From an uncultured Bacteroidales bacterium (lineage in GTDB: Bacteria > Bacteroidota > Bacteroidia > Bacteroidales > Bacteroidaceae), in NCBI GenBank assembly GCA_902775375.1, contig CACYLU010000002.1, forward strand, positions 186,001 to 250,000: 64,000 bases of DNA. The letters are read 5' to 3'. Within the stretch, counting starts at the first letter, position 1, and every line of letters begins with the position of its first letter. The notes beneath the pieces are model-generated. The model made no database searches. It saw only the letters and a program-made list of their open reading frames with translations, and had not been told where the DNA came from. The position numbers were made by a program, and so were the translations under genes. Of the stretch, positions 26,811 to 35,546 are shown in pieces.

Positions 26811-26962
26811 CATCATGATAGTTGATCATGCTGCAATTGAGAAACAGAGCAGAAAACACCGCTGGTGGCCAACGGCGATGAATGAAGCAAATGTTTGATC
26901 AATAAAGAGCGATCTTTGACATCTTTACTAACTATAAAAGCATTTATGACAACATCAGCACG

Positions 26963-27286
26963 TCAAGACAATGCTTTCAGTCCTATGATAGAGGCTATGA
27001 GCGTTGTGATGAAAAACAAGCGCCAGAAAGTGGCAGGTTCGTGAAACACAAAGATCCCTACCAGTACTGTGCCAACAGCTCCAATGCCCGTCCACACCGG
27101 ATAGGCGGTGCCCAGCGGAAGAGTTTGCGTGGCTTTTGCCAACAAGACCATACTCATAAGGGAAACGACAACGAAGCCACCCATCCAAGCCCACCATTCA
27201 AGACCTTCTACAGTTCTGGCTCTGCCCAGGCAATAGGTAAAACCTACCTCGCACAGCCCGGCGATAATCAAGATAATCCAATTCAT
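26963..27286 (-). CDS. SMR-family small exporter (SugE/Gdx-like)
   Basis: 107 residues from the ATG at 27286, which gives the standard SMR length; an upstream in-frame start would add 22 charged residues before the first helix. Four membrane helices, the essential membrane glutamate in IAGLCEVGFTY (E13), and the Gdx-type signature 'LPLGTAYPVWTGIGAVGTVLVG'. Proteins with this signature export guanidinium; the EmrE-like drug group has a different loop. I searched the leader (27287-27360) for guanidine riboswitch motifs and saw none. A -7 like TATTTTTG lies on the minus strand near 27352. Confidence 0.9.
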   Translation of the reverse strand: MNWIILIIAGLCEVGFTYCLGRARTVEGLEWWAWMGGFVVVSLMSMVLLAKATQTLPLGTAYPVWTGIGAVGTVLVGIFVFHEPATFWRLFFITTLIASIIGLKALS

Positions 27287-27431
27287 CTGTAATCCTGCTG
27301 CCTGTTTGAGGGCTGCAAGACTATCTCGGCGACTCCTTCTAAGGCTCTGCAAAAATACGGAAAGTCAAGAGAAATGCCAAATTTATTTTAGCATATCCGA
27401 AAAAAGTAACTTATCTAAAATATCCTCCCAG

Positions 27432-28364
27432 TTATATCCACGATTTGCGCCGTGCATACCACCAGAAGAGCATGGTGAGTGCAATCGAGAAGGTCAGTGC
27501 GATGGGGAATCCCAGAGGGAACGACTCCATCCCGTTGATGAGGTTCATACCGAAGAAGCTGGCCACCAACGTGGGCAACATAAACAGCATAGACACGACC
27601 GTAAGTGTCTTCATGACGGTGGACATGTTGTTGTTGATGATGTTGGCATAGGTATCCATCGTCGATTCGAGGATATTGGAATAGATGCCTGTCATCTCGC
27701 GTGCCTGATTCATCTCGATGCTCACGTCCTCAATGAGGTCGGCATCCAGCTCATCGATAGGCAACTTGAACTTCAGCTTCGAAAGCAGTGTCTCGTCACC
27801 TCGGATGGAAGTAGCAAAGTAAGTGAGCGAGTCCTGCAGACGAGAGAGCGCAATCAAGTCGACATTGTCCACCTTGCGGTCGAGATGCAGCTTGGCAGCC
27901 TCAATGCGTGCATTGATCTGCTTCAGCCGCTTGAGGTACCAAACAGCGGTGGAGAGGAAGAGACGGAACACCATATCGACCGAGTCGGTGAACCCCACCC
28001 CACGACGTTTCTGATAAGACACAAAGTCAGTCATCATATCAGTCTCGAAGTTGCAGACCGTGATACAGACATTGTCTTTGAGAATGATACCTAATGGGAT
28101 AGTTCTGTAAGGTGTGCGCGACTTCACCTCCTTGACGTAAGGGATGCGCACAATAATCAGTACCCAACCCTCGTCATAGTCATAACGGGCACGCTCTTCA
28201 GTGTCGGCAATGTCGTCGAGGAAATAATCAGGAATGTGCAGTTGATCTTGCAGATACTGAGCATCGTCCTTGTCAGGGCACGTAACTTGCACCCAGCAGT
28301 TGGGTGCCCATTGGTCCAACGTGTGCAGACCATGATTGGTGTTCCAGAATGTTCGCATAATCAA
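27432..28364 (-). CDS. corA: CorA-family magnesium/divalent cation transporter
   Basis: 310 residues. A large soluble N-terminal domain ends in the long helix typical of CorA, and two C-terminal membrane helices flank the signature FFGMNL (GMN at about residues 276-278). It ends with the basic tail YARRKSWI. The pentameric channel admits Mg2+ and related ions through the inner membrane. Its leader contains a 12-codon open frame and a GC-rich inverted repeat (see 28417-28452). Confidence 0.94.
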   Translation of the reverse strand: MIMRTFWNTNHGLHTLDQWAPNCWVQVTCPDKDDAQYLQDQLHIPDYFLDDIADTEERARYDYDEGWVLIIVRIPYVKEVKSRTPYRTIPLGIILKDNVCITVCNFETDMMTDFVSYQKRRGVGFTDSVDMVFRLFLSTAVWYLKRLKQINARIEAAKLHLDRKVDNVDLIALSRLQDSLTYFATSIRGDETLLSKLKFKLPIDELDADLIEDVSIEMNQAREMTGIYSNILESTMDTYANIINNNMSTVMKTLTVVSMLFMLPTLVASFFGMNLINGMESFPLGFPIALTFSIALTMLFWWYARRKSWI

Positions 28365-28416
28365 ATAATAAATTGCAGGCCTCGAAGCCCGCCAGATACT
28401 GCGAACCTCAGGAGCC

Positions 28417-28452
28417 TTAGTTCATGTTGATACGTTGGTGATAATCGTCCAT
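28417..28452 (-). other. Possible leader peptide ORF upstream of corA
   Basis: Minus-strand ATG at 28452 opens MDDYHQRINMN and stops at 28417, 53 bp before the corA start. A -7 box TAACTTTG on the minus strand (28486-28493) lies just upstream, so the ORF is inside the likely leader. Between it and corA a short self-complementary stretch (ggcgggcttcgaggcc) can form a hairpin. Translation is not shown; chance occurrence is possible. Confidence 0.35.
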
Positions 28453-28687
28453 TTCAGTTGTAAGAATTGGTTTAATTTTCGCCTGCAAAGTTACAAATTC
28501 TTTTCGATTCCGCACTCGCTTTCAGCAAGATTTCTTACTTGTACCTGCATTTTTGTTACTGATTAGCACTTTTCCAATTCGGACATACAGGTTTGTAACA
28601 AGTGAATGTTTTGTATAATTAAACTAAAGCCCCTAATCGACGGATTGTTTGTAGGATAACACATGACACCATCACAAGCAAGAATAA

Positions 28688-28719
28688 ACCCCGAAAGATT
28701 TTTGTCTGGCTTTCGGGGT
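28688..28719 (-). terminator. Terminator of the GH51 gene
   Basis: accccgaaag (28688-28697) pairs perfectly with ctttcggggt (28710-28719); on the minus strand it is followed by ttta. The remaining sequence 28494-28687 shows no gene. Confidence 0.8.
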
Positions 28720-28766
28720 CATATCAGTAATCTAAATCGGGCTTAATTCTTATATATGGGATTGCT

Positions 28767-30740
28767 TCACTCCACTACCGCCACAACGAAAGTGTTGGCA
28801 GGTAGATAGCCAGAGACGACATTGCCAGAAACTTGGAGAGCAATCTCAAAAGGTTTGATAAGGTCAGGACGAGCGATGGTGTTTTCTGCCTCAAGGTTGT
28901 CGCTCTGCAGCACAATAGCCTTTGCTTTGCTGAAGGTCTGTCCCTTCTTCATGCCCTCAAACTTAACGCTGACGAACTGGCTGCTGGAGGATGTATTTGC
29001 CACTTTCACATACACCTGACCATTCTTAGCATTAATCACTGACGATGCGAATAGGCCATCCTGCCCATCAGCACCAGTGACGGGCTTGCCATTCATAGTG
29101 AGTGGCAACACGTTGGTACCTTTATAGGTGCTATAGAGTTGCTGCACATAATAGGATGAAGTGCGTACCACATCGAGGTTGTCGAACCAGATGAGGTCAG
29201 GACGCCACTGCCAACCTTCCACGTGCGCAAACAGAGGCGCATAGGTGGCCATGTGAACAATATCGGCATTACGCTCCAAGCCTGTCATAAAGGCAGCTTC
29301 GAGCAAGGCTGGGTAGAAATGGTTGTATTTCTTGCCGGCAATATGGCAAGCATATTCGCCTGCAAACACCTTAGGACCTTTGCGGTCGTAGTTGTCATAA
29401 CGAGCTCCTTGAGAGAGAAACCAGTTGGCAGGACGATAGAAATGCTCATCCACCAAGTCAGCACCCAGCCGCTTCATTTCAGGCCACAGATAATCAAACT
29501 GATCTCCCTCTGAGTTAGGTCCTGCACTACCCACAATCTTGATATTAGGATAGGCTTTGCGAATGGCTTTCACAAATGGTTCTAAGTGTTCAGGGTAAGT
29601 TTCACCCCACTGCTCGTTGCCGATAGCGATATACTTGAGGTTGAAAGGTGCAGGATGGCCCATCTCTGCACGTAGCTTCCCCCACTCTGTGGTTGTTGCG
29701 CCATTAGCAAACTCAATCAAGTCGAGCGCATCCTGTACAAAGCAGTCGAGCTCTTCAACTGGTTGGTGAGCACTTGGGTCGTTATTTTGGAACTGACAAG
29801 CCAAACCACAACTCAATACGGGCAATGCCTCTGCGCCAAAGTCCTCACAGAGTTGGAAGAATTCGAAGAAGCCCAATCCGTAGCTCTGATAATAATCAGG
29901 GAGATGACGATATGTGAACGTGTATTGCCAACGATTCTCGTTCAATGGGCGGTTCTCTACAGGTCCTACAGAATTCTTCCAGTTATAGCGAGTATCGAGG
30001 TCAGTTCCTTCAACGATACAACCTCCAGGGAAACGGAAGATGCCAGGTTTGAGGTCAGCCAAAGCCTGTGCCAAATCCTTGCGCATTCCATTCTCACGTC
30101 CCATCCAAGTGTCAGTAGGGAACAGAGAAATATGCTCCAAATCAACAGCATTCTTCCCTTCCAAGAAGATACGCAAAGCGGCCTTCTGGATGGTTTTAGT
30201 AGATTTTATCTCTACCTGGTATTTTTTCCATTCTTTTGAATCGACTGTAATGGATTTCAAGGCGAAGAACTGCATTTCTTCATTGTTGAAGGGGTCGGCC
30301 AGCTCCACACGAATCTTGGCAGACTCACCTTCAGGCACTCTTGCCCACACAGAGAAGCGATAGGTCTCACCTTGCTTCAATCCGATGCCGAAGGTGCCGT
30401 TGTTTTCGAGTTCGGTAAACTTCGACTGATGGCCAGTATAACCCAAGCGCACATAGTGAGGGTTCTTATCGAAAGGTCCGTCATCGCGCACTTGCACGTT
30501 GCCCACCGTCTTCCAGCCTTCCAGAGGTTGTGGAAACTCGAACGAACGGTTCAGTATCTTCTCTGCATACAAGCCACCATCGGCAGCAAAGTTGATGTCC
30601 TCGAAAAACAAGCCATACATCGTGTTCTGAATGGGTGCGCCCACCTTGTTCATCTGTACGGTCATCTCGTGTGTCTGTGCCTGCAGCGACATTGTTGCCA
30701 GCAAGCCACACGCCATAGTTAGCGTCAAAAGTTTTTTCAT
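28767..30740 (-). CDS. GH51 alpha-L-arabinofuranosidase
   Basis: 657 residues with signal peptide ending AQTHEM, so periplasmic. A carbohydrate-binding-like region (about residues 55-180, 'ILNRSFEFPQPLEGWKTVG') precedes a TIM barrel. The acid/base glutamate is in YIAIGNEQWGE (E376) and the nucleophile in VFAGEYACH (E462); a C-terminal beta domain follows. The enzyme removes arabinose side chains from arabinoxylan or arabinan. With the GH3 enzyme and the CE2 esterase it suggests hemicellulose use. It is divergent from the S9 peptidase gene across a 100-bp AT-rich gap. Confidence 0.93.
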   Translation of the reverse strand: MKKLLTLTMACGLLATMSLQAQTHEMTVQMNKVGAPIQNTMYGLFFEDINFAADGGLYAEKILNRSFEFPQPLEGWKTVGNVQVRDDGPFDKNPHYVRLGYTGHQSKFTELENNGTFGIGLKQGETYRFSVWARVPEGESAKIRVELADPFNNEEMQFFALKSITVDSKEWKKYQVEIKSTKTIQKAALRIFLEGKNAVDLEHISLFPTDTWMGRENGMRKDLAQALADLKPGIFRFPGGCIVEGTDLDTRYNWKNSVGPVENRPLNENRWQYTFTYRHLPDYYQSYGLGFFEFFQLCEDFGAEALPVLSCGLACQFQNNDPSAHQPVEELDCFVQDALDLIEFANGATTTEWGKLRAEMGHPAPFNLKYIAIGNEQWGETYPEHLEPFVKAIRKAYPNIKIVGSAGPNSEGDQFDYLWPEMKRLGADLVDEHFYRPANWFLSQGARYDNYDRKGPKVFAGEYACHIAGKKYNHFYPALLEAAFMTGLERNADIVHMATYAPLFAHVEGWQWRPDLIWFDNLDVVRTSSYYVQQLYSTYKGTNVLPLTMNGKPVTGADGQDGLFASSVINAKNGQVYVKVANTSSSSQFVSVKFEGMKKGQTFSKAKAIVLQSDNLEAENTIARPDLIKPFEIALQVSGNVVSGYLPANTFVVAVVE

Positions 30741-30841
30741 AAAACGTCTGTTTTTGTTAATTCAATGAACAAATATAAGTATTAATAGCGATATTTTCAC
30801 TATCTTCGCATCATAAATCTAATTATACACCTTTTTAAATA

Positions 30842-32953
30842 ATGAAGAAAACCAATCTATTTATTATGTCAGCAGTATTGACATTGGCTGCCTGCAACGG
30901 TGGCACCCAGCCTGCTGGTGAGACTAATGAAGATATCATTGGTCGCACAACTGAGCTGAATATCAGCAATAAGCGCATGACTCCCGAGGCTCTGTGGGCA
31001 ATGGGACGTATTGGCGGAATGGCTGTTTCTCCTGATGGAACGAAAGTGGCTTATACGGTGAGCTACTACAGTGTGCCACAGAACAAGAGCAACACAGAGG
31101 TGTTCGTCATGAATGCCGACGGTAGTGACAACCAACAAATTACACACACTCCTAAAGGCGAGAGCAATGTGGTGTGGACCAAAGACGGAAAGTTGCGTTT
31201 TTTGAGCAGTGAGAGTGGAAGTAGTCAGATTTGGGAGATGAATGCTGACGGCTCTGGGCGCAAGCAGCTTACCAACTATGATGGCGACATCGAGGGTTTT
31301 GCTTTCTCTCCAGACGAGAGCAAGGTATTGTTTGTAAGTCAGATAAAGACGGTGGCCAGCACAGCTGACAAATATCCTGACCTGCCTAAGGCAACGGGAC
31401 GCATCATTACCGACCTGATGTACAAGCATTGGGACGAATGGGTGACCACAGCTCCCCACCCTTTTGTGGCCGATTTCAACAACGGTCTCGAGAACATCAC
31501 CGACATTTTGGAAGGCGAGCCTTACGAGAGTCCTATGAAGCCTTTCGGAGGTATGGAGCAGTTGGCGTGGAGTCCTGACGGCAAGCAGATTGCCTATACT
31601 TGTCGCAAGAAGACGGGTTTGGAATATGCTATCTCAACAAACTCTGATATCTTTATCTACGACATCGCCACCAAGCAGACCAAGAATATCTGCGAAGAAA
31701 TCAAGGGTTATGACACCAATCCGCAGTATTCGCCAGATGGTCAGTACATCGCTTGGCAGAGTATGGAGCGCGACGGATATGAGAGCGACCAGAACCGCTT
31801 GTTTATCATGAACCTGCAAACAGGTGAGAAGCGTTTCGTAAGTAAGGCCTTCGAGAGCAATGTGGATGAGTTTATATGGGACAACAACTCGAAAGGTTTC
31901 TACTTTACGGGTGTTTGGCACGGACAGACACATATTTATAATATAGATATTGCCAATGGTGACAAACTGACGAAACTCACTGAGGGCGACTACGACTTCG
32001 GAACGCTGGCGCTTTGTGGCGACAAGTTGCTGACCAAGCGTCACAGCATGATGATGGGCGACGAGATCTATCAGCTGGATAAGGTGCGCTCAGGTGAGGC
32101 TTTTGCTGAGGTGAAGCAGATGACCTTCGAGAATCAGGCTATCTACGACCAGTTAGAGATGGGCAAGGTGGAAGGCCGTTGGGTGAAGACCACCGACAAC
32201 AAGGAAATGCTGGTGTGGGTAATCTATCCTCCACAGTTTGATCCTAACAAGAAATATCCTACCCTGCTGTTCTGCGAGGGCGGTCCACAAAGTCCGGTGA
32301 GCCAGTTCTGGAGCTACCGCTGGAACTTCCAGATGATGGCTGCCAACGACTATATCATCGTGGCTCCTAACCGTCGTGGTCTGCCTGGATTCGGCAACGA
32401 GTGGAACGAGGCTATCAGTGGCGACTATATGGGTCAGTGCATGAAGGACTACCTGACCGCTATCGACGAAGTGGCCAAGGAACCTTATGTTGATGCCGAC
32501 CGTCTGGGTTGCGTGGGTGCATCGTTTGGTGGCTTCTCAGTCTATTGGCTGGCAGGCAATCATGACAAGCGTTTCAAGGCATTCATTGCCCACGATGGTA
32601 TCTTCAATATCGACATGCAGTATCTCGAGACAGAGGAGAAGTGGTTCGTGAACTGGGATCTGGGTGGCCCGTACTGGGACAAGCAGAACAAGGTAGCACA
32701 GAAGACTTATGCCAGTTCACCTCATCTCTTCGTGGATAAGTGGGACACTCCTATCCTCTGCATTCACGGAGAACGCGACTATCGTATCTTGGCAAATCAG
32801 GCTATGTCGGCCTTCGATGCTGCCATCATGCGTGGTGTACCTGCAGAACTGCTAATCTATCCAGATGAGAACCACTGGGTATTGAAACCACAGAATGGTA
32901 TCTTGTGGCAACGTACTTTCTTCGAATGGCTCGACAAGTGGTTGAAGAAATAA
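30842..32953 (+). CDS. S9-family prolyl oligopeptidase-like lipoprotein
   Basis: 703 residues. The N-terminus MKKTNLFIMSAVLTLAAC ends in a lipobox, so it is anchored to a membrane outside the cytosol. A WD40-like beta-propeller with TolB-type repeats (for example 'MAVSPDGTKVAYTVS', 'AWSPDGKQIAYT', 'QYSPDGQYIAW') is followed by the alpha/beta hydrolase domain with GASFGGF (S561) and the histidine in PDENHWV (H678). It is the dipeptidyl/acylaminoacyl peptidase group, which trims peptides. A -7 like box TATCTTCG lies about 35 bp upstream. Confidence 0.93.
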   Translation: MKKTNLFIMSAVLTLAACNGGTQPAGETNEDIIGRTTELNISNKRMTPEALWAMGRIGGMAVSPDGTKVAYTVSYYSVPQNKSNTEVFVMNADGSDNQQITHTPKGESNVVWTKDGKLRFLSSESGSSQIWEMNADGSGRKQLTNYDGDIEGFAFSPDESKVLFVSQIKTVASTADKYPDLPKATGRIITDLMYKHWDEWVTTAPHPFVADFNNGLENITDILEGEPYESPMKPFGGMEQLAWSPDGKQIAYTCRKKTGLEYAISTNSDIFIYDIATKQTKNICEEIKGYDTNPQYSPDGQYIAWQSMERDGYESDQNRLFIMNLQTGEKRFVSKAFESNVDEFIWDNNSKGFYFTGVWHGQTHIYNIDIANGDKLTKLTEGDYDFGTLALCGDKLLTKRHSMMMGDEIYQLDKVRSGEAFAEVKQMTFENQAIYDQLEMGKVEGRWVKTTDNKEMLVWVIYPPQFDPNKKYPTLLFCEGGPQSPVSQFWSYRWNFQMMAANDYIIVAPNRRGLPGFGNEWNEAISGDYMGQCMKDYLTAIDEVAKEPYVDADRLGCVGASFGGFSVYWLAGNHDKRFKAFIAHDGIFNIDMQYLETEEKWFVNWDLGGPYWDKQNKVAQKTYASSPHLFVDKWDTPILCIHGERDYRILANQAMSAFDAAIMRGVPAELLIYPDENHWVLKPQNGILWQRTFFEWLDKWLKK

Positions 32954-33040
32954 CAAGATGCAGAAACAACAAAATAGTGCTGTAGGACTTTTATAGTACT
33001 GAATCATTATATGTGCTTCGTTATTGGCACTGAATCAAAT

Positions 33041-33072
33041 AATAAAGGCTGCTTGAAAAAGCAGCCTTTATT
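33041..33072. terminator. Terminator of the AAAGGCTGC family (2 of 5)
   Basis: aataaaggctgc (33041-33052) pairs perfectly with gcagcctttatt (33061-33072), between convergent genes. Confidence 0.88.
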
Positions 33073-33089
33073 GTTATTATCAATCATTG

Positions 33090-33491
33090 TTATTTTGCAG
33101 GCGATGTGTGAACTTTCCGATATCCCATTCCTGTGACGTGGCAAATGAGTCGCCCATCTTGATTGGTTACCCTTGCTTCTGCAGAAGGTATTTTCGGATG
33201 GTCTGTCACCCATATAGCTTCAGCCTTAAGGTGGTCGCCTAACCGAGCACTAGATGCAAAAATAACAGTGTTGCTGATGCCGAAGGTAAGTTTACCCCCA
33301 CCGTTCACCAAAGCGGCGATTGCCAAATCGGCCAACGTAAAGAGTGCCCCACCCTGACATACACCACCACCGTTCAGATGATCAGCAGTAACGGTCATCT
33401 CTGCTACCGCATGCTCTGCATCCACTTCCGTAATCTTGCATCCTGCATTCGCTGCAAACTTGTCACGATTCATTAATTCTACTACATCCAT
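33090..33491 (-). CDS. PaaI-type hotdog thioesterase
   Basis: 133 residues, typical of the PaaI/YdiI group. 'MNRDKFAANAGCKITEVDAEHAVAEMTV' is the first strand pair; the central helix follows in 'NGGGVCQGGALFTLADLAIAALVN', with an aspartate at the expected catalytic place; then come strands 'FGISNTVIFASSARLGDHLKAEA'. Such enzymes hydrolyse aromatic or short-chain acyl-CoAs. It is unrelated in detail to the thioesterase at 12462-12944, which is longer. It is monocistronic between a terminator and an AT-rich gap of 240 bp in which I see nothing but a -7 box TATCTTTG (33692-33699) for the next gene. Confidence 0.88.
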   Translation of the reverse strand: MDVVELMNRDKFAANAGCKITEVDAEHAVAEMTVTADHLNGGGVCQGGALFTLADLAIAALVNGGGKLTFGISNTVIFASSARLGDHLKAEAIWVTDHPKIPSAEARVTNQDGRLICHVTGMGYRKVHTSPAK

Positions 33492-33731
33492 TGTTTTCTC
33501 ATTATTTCGCTTAAAATGATTATACTTGTGAAAAGCGCCAAATAAGACATATAAATAAATTCATAATCAAATATTTAAGAATTACCTACTATCATTATGA
33601 ACGCTCATAATCAATATTGTTTTCATTATTCTCAATTAATAATCCATGAATGATTTTGCTGCAAATATAAATAAAAAAGGAAAATAACTATTATCTTTGT
33701 ACTATAATTATTAACTAGTCGCGGAGGTACT

Positions 33732-34037
33732 ATGATAACTGAAAATGTGAATCGCATTAAGGATATGGAGAAGCGCATGCGCAGAGCTAGGAAAGTACTG
33801 AAATCAATGGAGTATGCGCTCGACGAATGGGACTTGGTGAACTCTGACATCAAAGTGCTGAACAAATACCTGGGTAGCGATGAGTGGAAAGCCGACTTGA
33901 AAGCTGACGAAGAAGGTTTGTTGCCTACTAAATTGCGTCGTGGTGTACTGAGCGAAGATGGCATTTGGGACTTGCTGGTGGATCACCGCGTTATGATGCA
34001 ACGATTGTTTGAACTCATCAAGAATGAACAAAAATAA
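33732..34037 (+). CDS. DUF4298 protein
   Basis: 101 residues, highly charged and predicted helical (MEKRMRRARKVLKSMEYALDEW...DVKVLNKYLGS-like centre). It matches DUF4298, a small cytosolic family of unknown function; the pattern 'YYGSDEWKADLKADEEGLLP' with 'RGVLSEDGIWDLL' is its core (here YLGSDEWKADLKADEEG). It has its own promoter and a strong terminator, so it is a single-gene unit. Confidence 0.83.
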   Translation: MITENVNRIKDMEKRMRRARKVLKSMEYALDEWDLVNSDIKVLNKYLGSDEWKADLKADEEGLLPTKLRRGVLSEDGIWDLLVDHRVMMQRLFELIKNEQK

Positions 34038-34078
34038 CATACTCCCTTCCCCTTTATTATTTTGGGGAAAGGAGTATG
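34038..34078. terminator. Bidirectional terminator hairpin
   Basis: catactcccttcccc (34038-34052) pairs with ggggaaaggagtatg (34064-34078) with one bulge, between convergent genes. Confidence 0.85.
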
Positions 34079-34131
34079 ATTTTAGAAAATAAAGCGCAAA
34101 ATATAGATACTAATTGAACGTCGTCCAATTA

Positions 34132-35439
34132 TTAATCTAATTCTTCATCTGGCTCAAAACCTCCCATCTCACGGATGGCATTCTTGAGCATCGTGTGCTG
34201 CTGATAAAGGTGATTAACAGCCTCTTCGCCTTGAGTATAATCGTGCATTGGGCTCTTCAGGAAGAAACTCAGGAAACGTTGAATACCAACACGTCCTGCA
34301 CGAGCAGCAAGATCCATCAACAAGCATAAGTCAAGGCATACAGGTGCTGCCAGAATACTATCTCGACACAGGAAATTGATTTTAATCTGCATTGGATAAC
34401 CCATCCAACCACGGATATCTATATTATCCCAACTCTCCTTATTGTCGTTACGTGGTGGATAGTAATTGATGCGCACCTTGTGATAATAATCAGAATAGAG
34501 GTCAGGTTGATCGTCTGCCTTAAGGATGGTCTCAAGCGTTGACAATTTTGACACTTCCTTAGTACGGAAATTCTCAGGTTCATCAAGCACCAATCCATCA
34601 CGATTACCCAAAATATTGGTAGAGAACCAGCCACTCAGTCCTAAGCAATGCTCGCCAATGATTGGTGAGAAGCCAGACTTAACAAGTGTCTGACCTGTTT
34701 TGAAATCCTTACCAGCAATAGGCATCTGCATCTGCTCAGCCAACTCCCACATAGCAGGGATATCTACTGTTGTATTAGGGGCACCCATGATGAATGGGCA
34801 ACCCTCGCTCAGTGCAGCATAAGCATAACACATTGAAGGAGCAATATGTTCACGATCATCGGCACGCATGGCAGCTTCCAAGTCAGAAAGATGATAATGT
34901 ACATTTTCATTGACTGGCACATAAATTTCTGTAGAAGCAGCCCAAAGTACTACTACTCTACTGCACTGGGTACGAACTTTAAAAGACTTGATATCTTCAC
35001 GCAAAGCTAACACCATATCCCAACGGGTTTTGCAATCCTTTACATTTGTACCATCCAAACGCTTCGCGTAATTCTTATCAAAAGCAGCTTCCATAGGCAC
35101 AATTTGTTCGAGTTCCTTACGAACAGGATCGATGTCTTCTTTCTTAAGTACTTGTGCGTAAACTGCAGACTGGTATGAATTTTGAGGATATACATCCCAG
35201 CAACCGAACACTATATCGTCAAGATGAGCGAGAGGAACTATCTCGCCATAATGAAGATAACGTTTCTCATCACCTTTACCTACACGCACACGATCGTACT
35301 GAGTCATTGAGCCAATAGGCTTTGCCAATCCTTTACGTACCATCATTACACCTGTCATCAAGGTTGTTGCTACTGCGCCATTTCCAACAATCAGAATTCC
35401 CAACTTTCCGCTTGCTGGTTTAACAGATTCTGTTTTCAT
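34132..35439 (-). CDS. Inositol-3-phosphate synthase
   Basis: 435 residues. It converts glucose 6-phosphate to inositol 3-phosphate with NAD. The Rossmann loop is LIVGNGAVATTLMTGV; other family blocks are 'PLAHLDDIVFGCWDVYPQN', 'WAASTEIYVP', 'SEGCPFIMGAPNTTVDIP', 'IAGKDFKTGQTLVKSGFSPI' and 'DSILAAPVCLDLCLLMDLA'. In Bacteroidales this enzyme feeds phosphatidylinositol and inositol sphingolipid synthesis, but no partner lipid gene is adjacent here. Starts at ATG 35439; an AT-rich divergent gap of about 100 bp separates it from the kinase gene. Confidence 0.93.
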   Translation of the reverse strand: MKTESVKPASGKLGILIVGNGAVATTLMTGVMMVRKGLAKPIGSMTQYDRVRVGKGDEKRYLHYGEIVPLAHLDDIVFGCWDVYPQNSYQSAVYAQVLKKEDIDPVRKELEQIVPMEAAFDKNYAKRLDGTNVKDCKTRWDMVLALREDIKSFKVRTQCSRVVVLWAASTEIYVPVNENVHYHLSDLEAAMRADDREHIAPSMCYAYAALSEGCPFIMGAPNTTVDIPAMWELAEQMQMPIAGKDFKTGQTLVKSGFSPIIGEHCLGLSGWFSTNILGNRDGLVLDEPENFRTKEVSKLSTLETILKADDQPDLYSDYYHKVRINYYPPRNDNKESWDNIDIRGWMGYPMQIKINFLCRDSILAAPVCLDLCLLMDLAARAGRVGIQRFLSFFLKSPMHDYTQGEEAVNHLYQQHTMLKNAIREMGGFEPDEELD

Positions 35440-35546
35440 AAACTATTAATTAATATTTAAATTTTGATTTTGCGCACAAAGCTAATCATATTTGATTAAA
35501 AAACTGTATATTCGCAGTGAAAAAAAGTAAATATAAGTTGCAAATA

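Larger units (their letters stand above)
26146..26817 (+). repeat. Intergenic module, copy A (partner at 62501-63218)
   Basis: This copy shares with the copy at 62501-63218, in order: a 120-bp block (26146-26265, about 90% identical), an inverted pair of tandem microrepeats around an AT-rich palindrome (26274-26486), a zone of CCGCTAAA/CCACTAAA repeats (26575-26680) ending in the same 'ctggggcgttta', and a promoter block (26765-26815). One frame of the first block reads ...SDIATMKVDLF in both copies but is broken by a stop here, so it looks like decayed coding sequence. No intact gene is present. What the module was cannot be told from sequence alone; copy B suggests the HU/smalltalk-type modules of Bacteroidales. 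Confidence 0.75.

Noticed and set aside
25853..26825. Small open frames at 25853-26188 and 26610-26825
   Set aside because: They lie in repeats and hairpins, have no family match and are not kept between the two copies.
27287..27360. Guanidine riboswitch before the SMR exporter gene
   Set aside because: No ykkC-type core, paired ACGR hairpins or guanidine-III pseudoknot could be read in the leader.
27306..28094. 262-residue open frame on the plus strand
   Set aside because: Antisense to corA, with basic, low-quality protein sequence and no start context.
20805..30740. A xylan polysaccharide utilisation locus
   Set aside because: GH3 and GH51 are on opposite strands, separated by unrelated genes, and no SusC, SusD or hybrid sensor gene is present.
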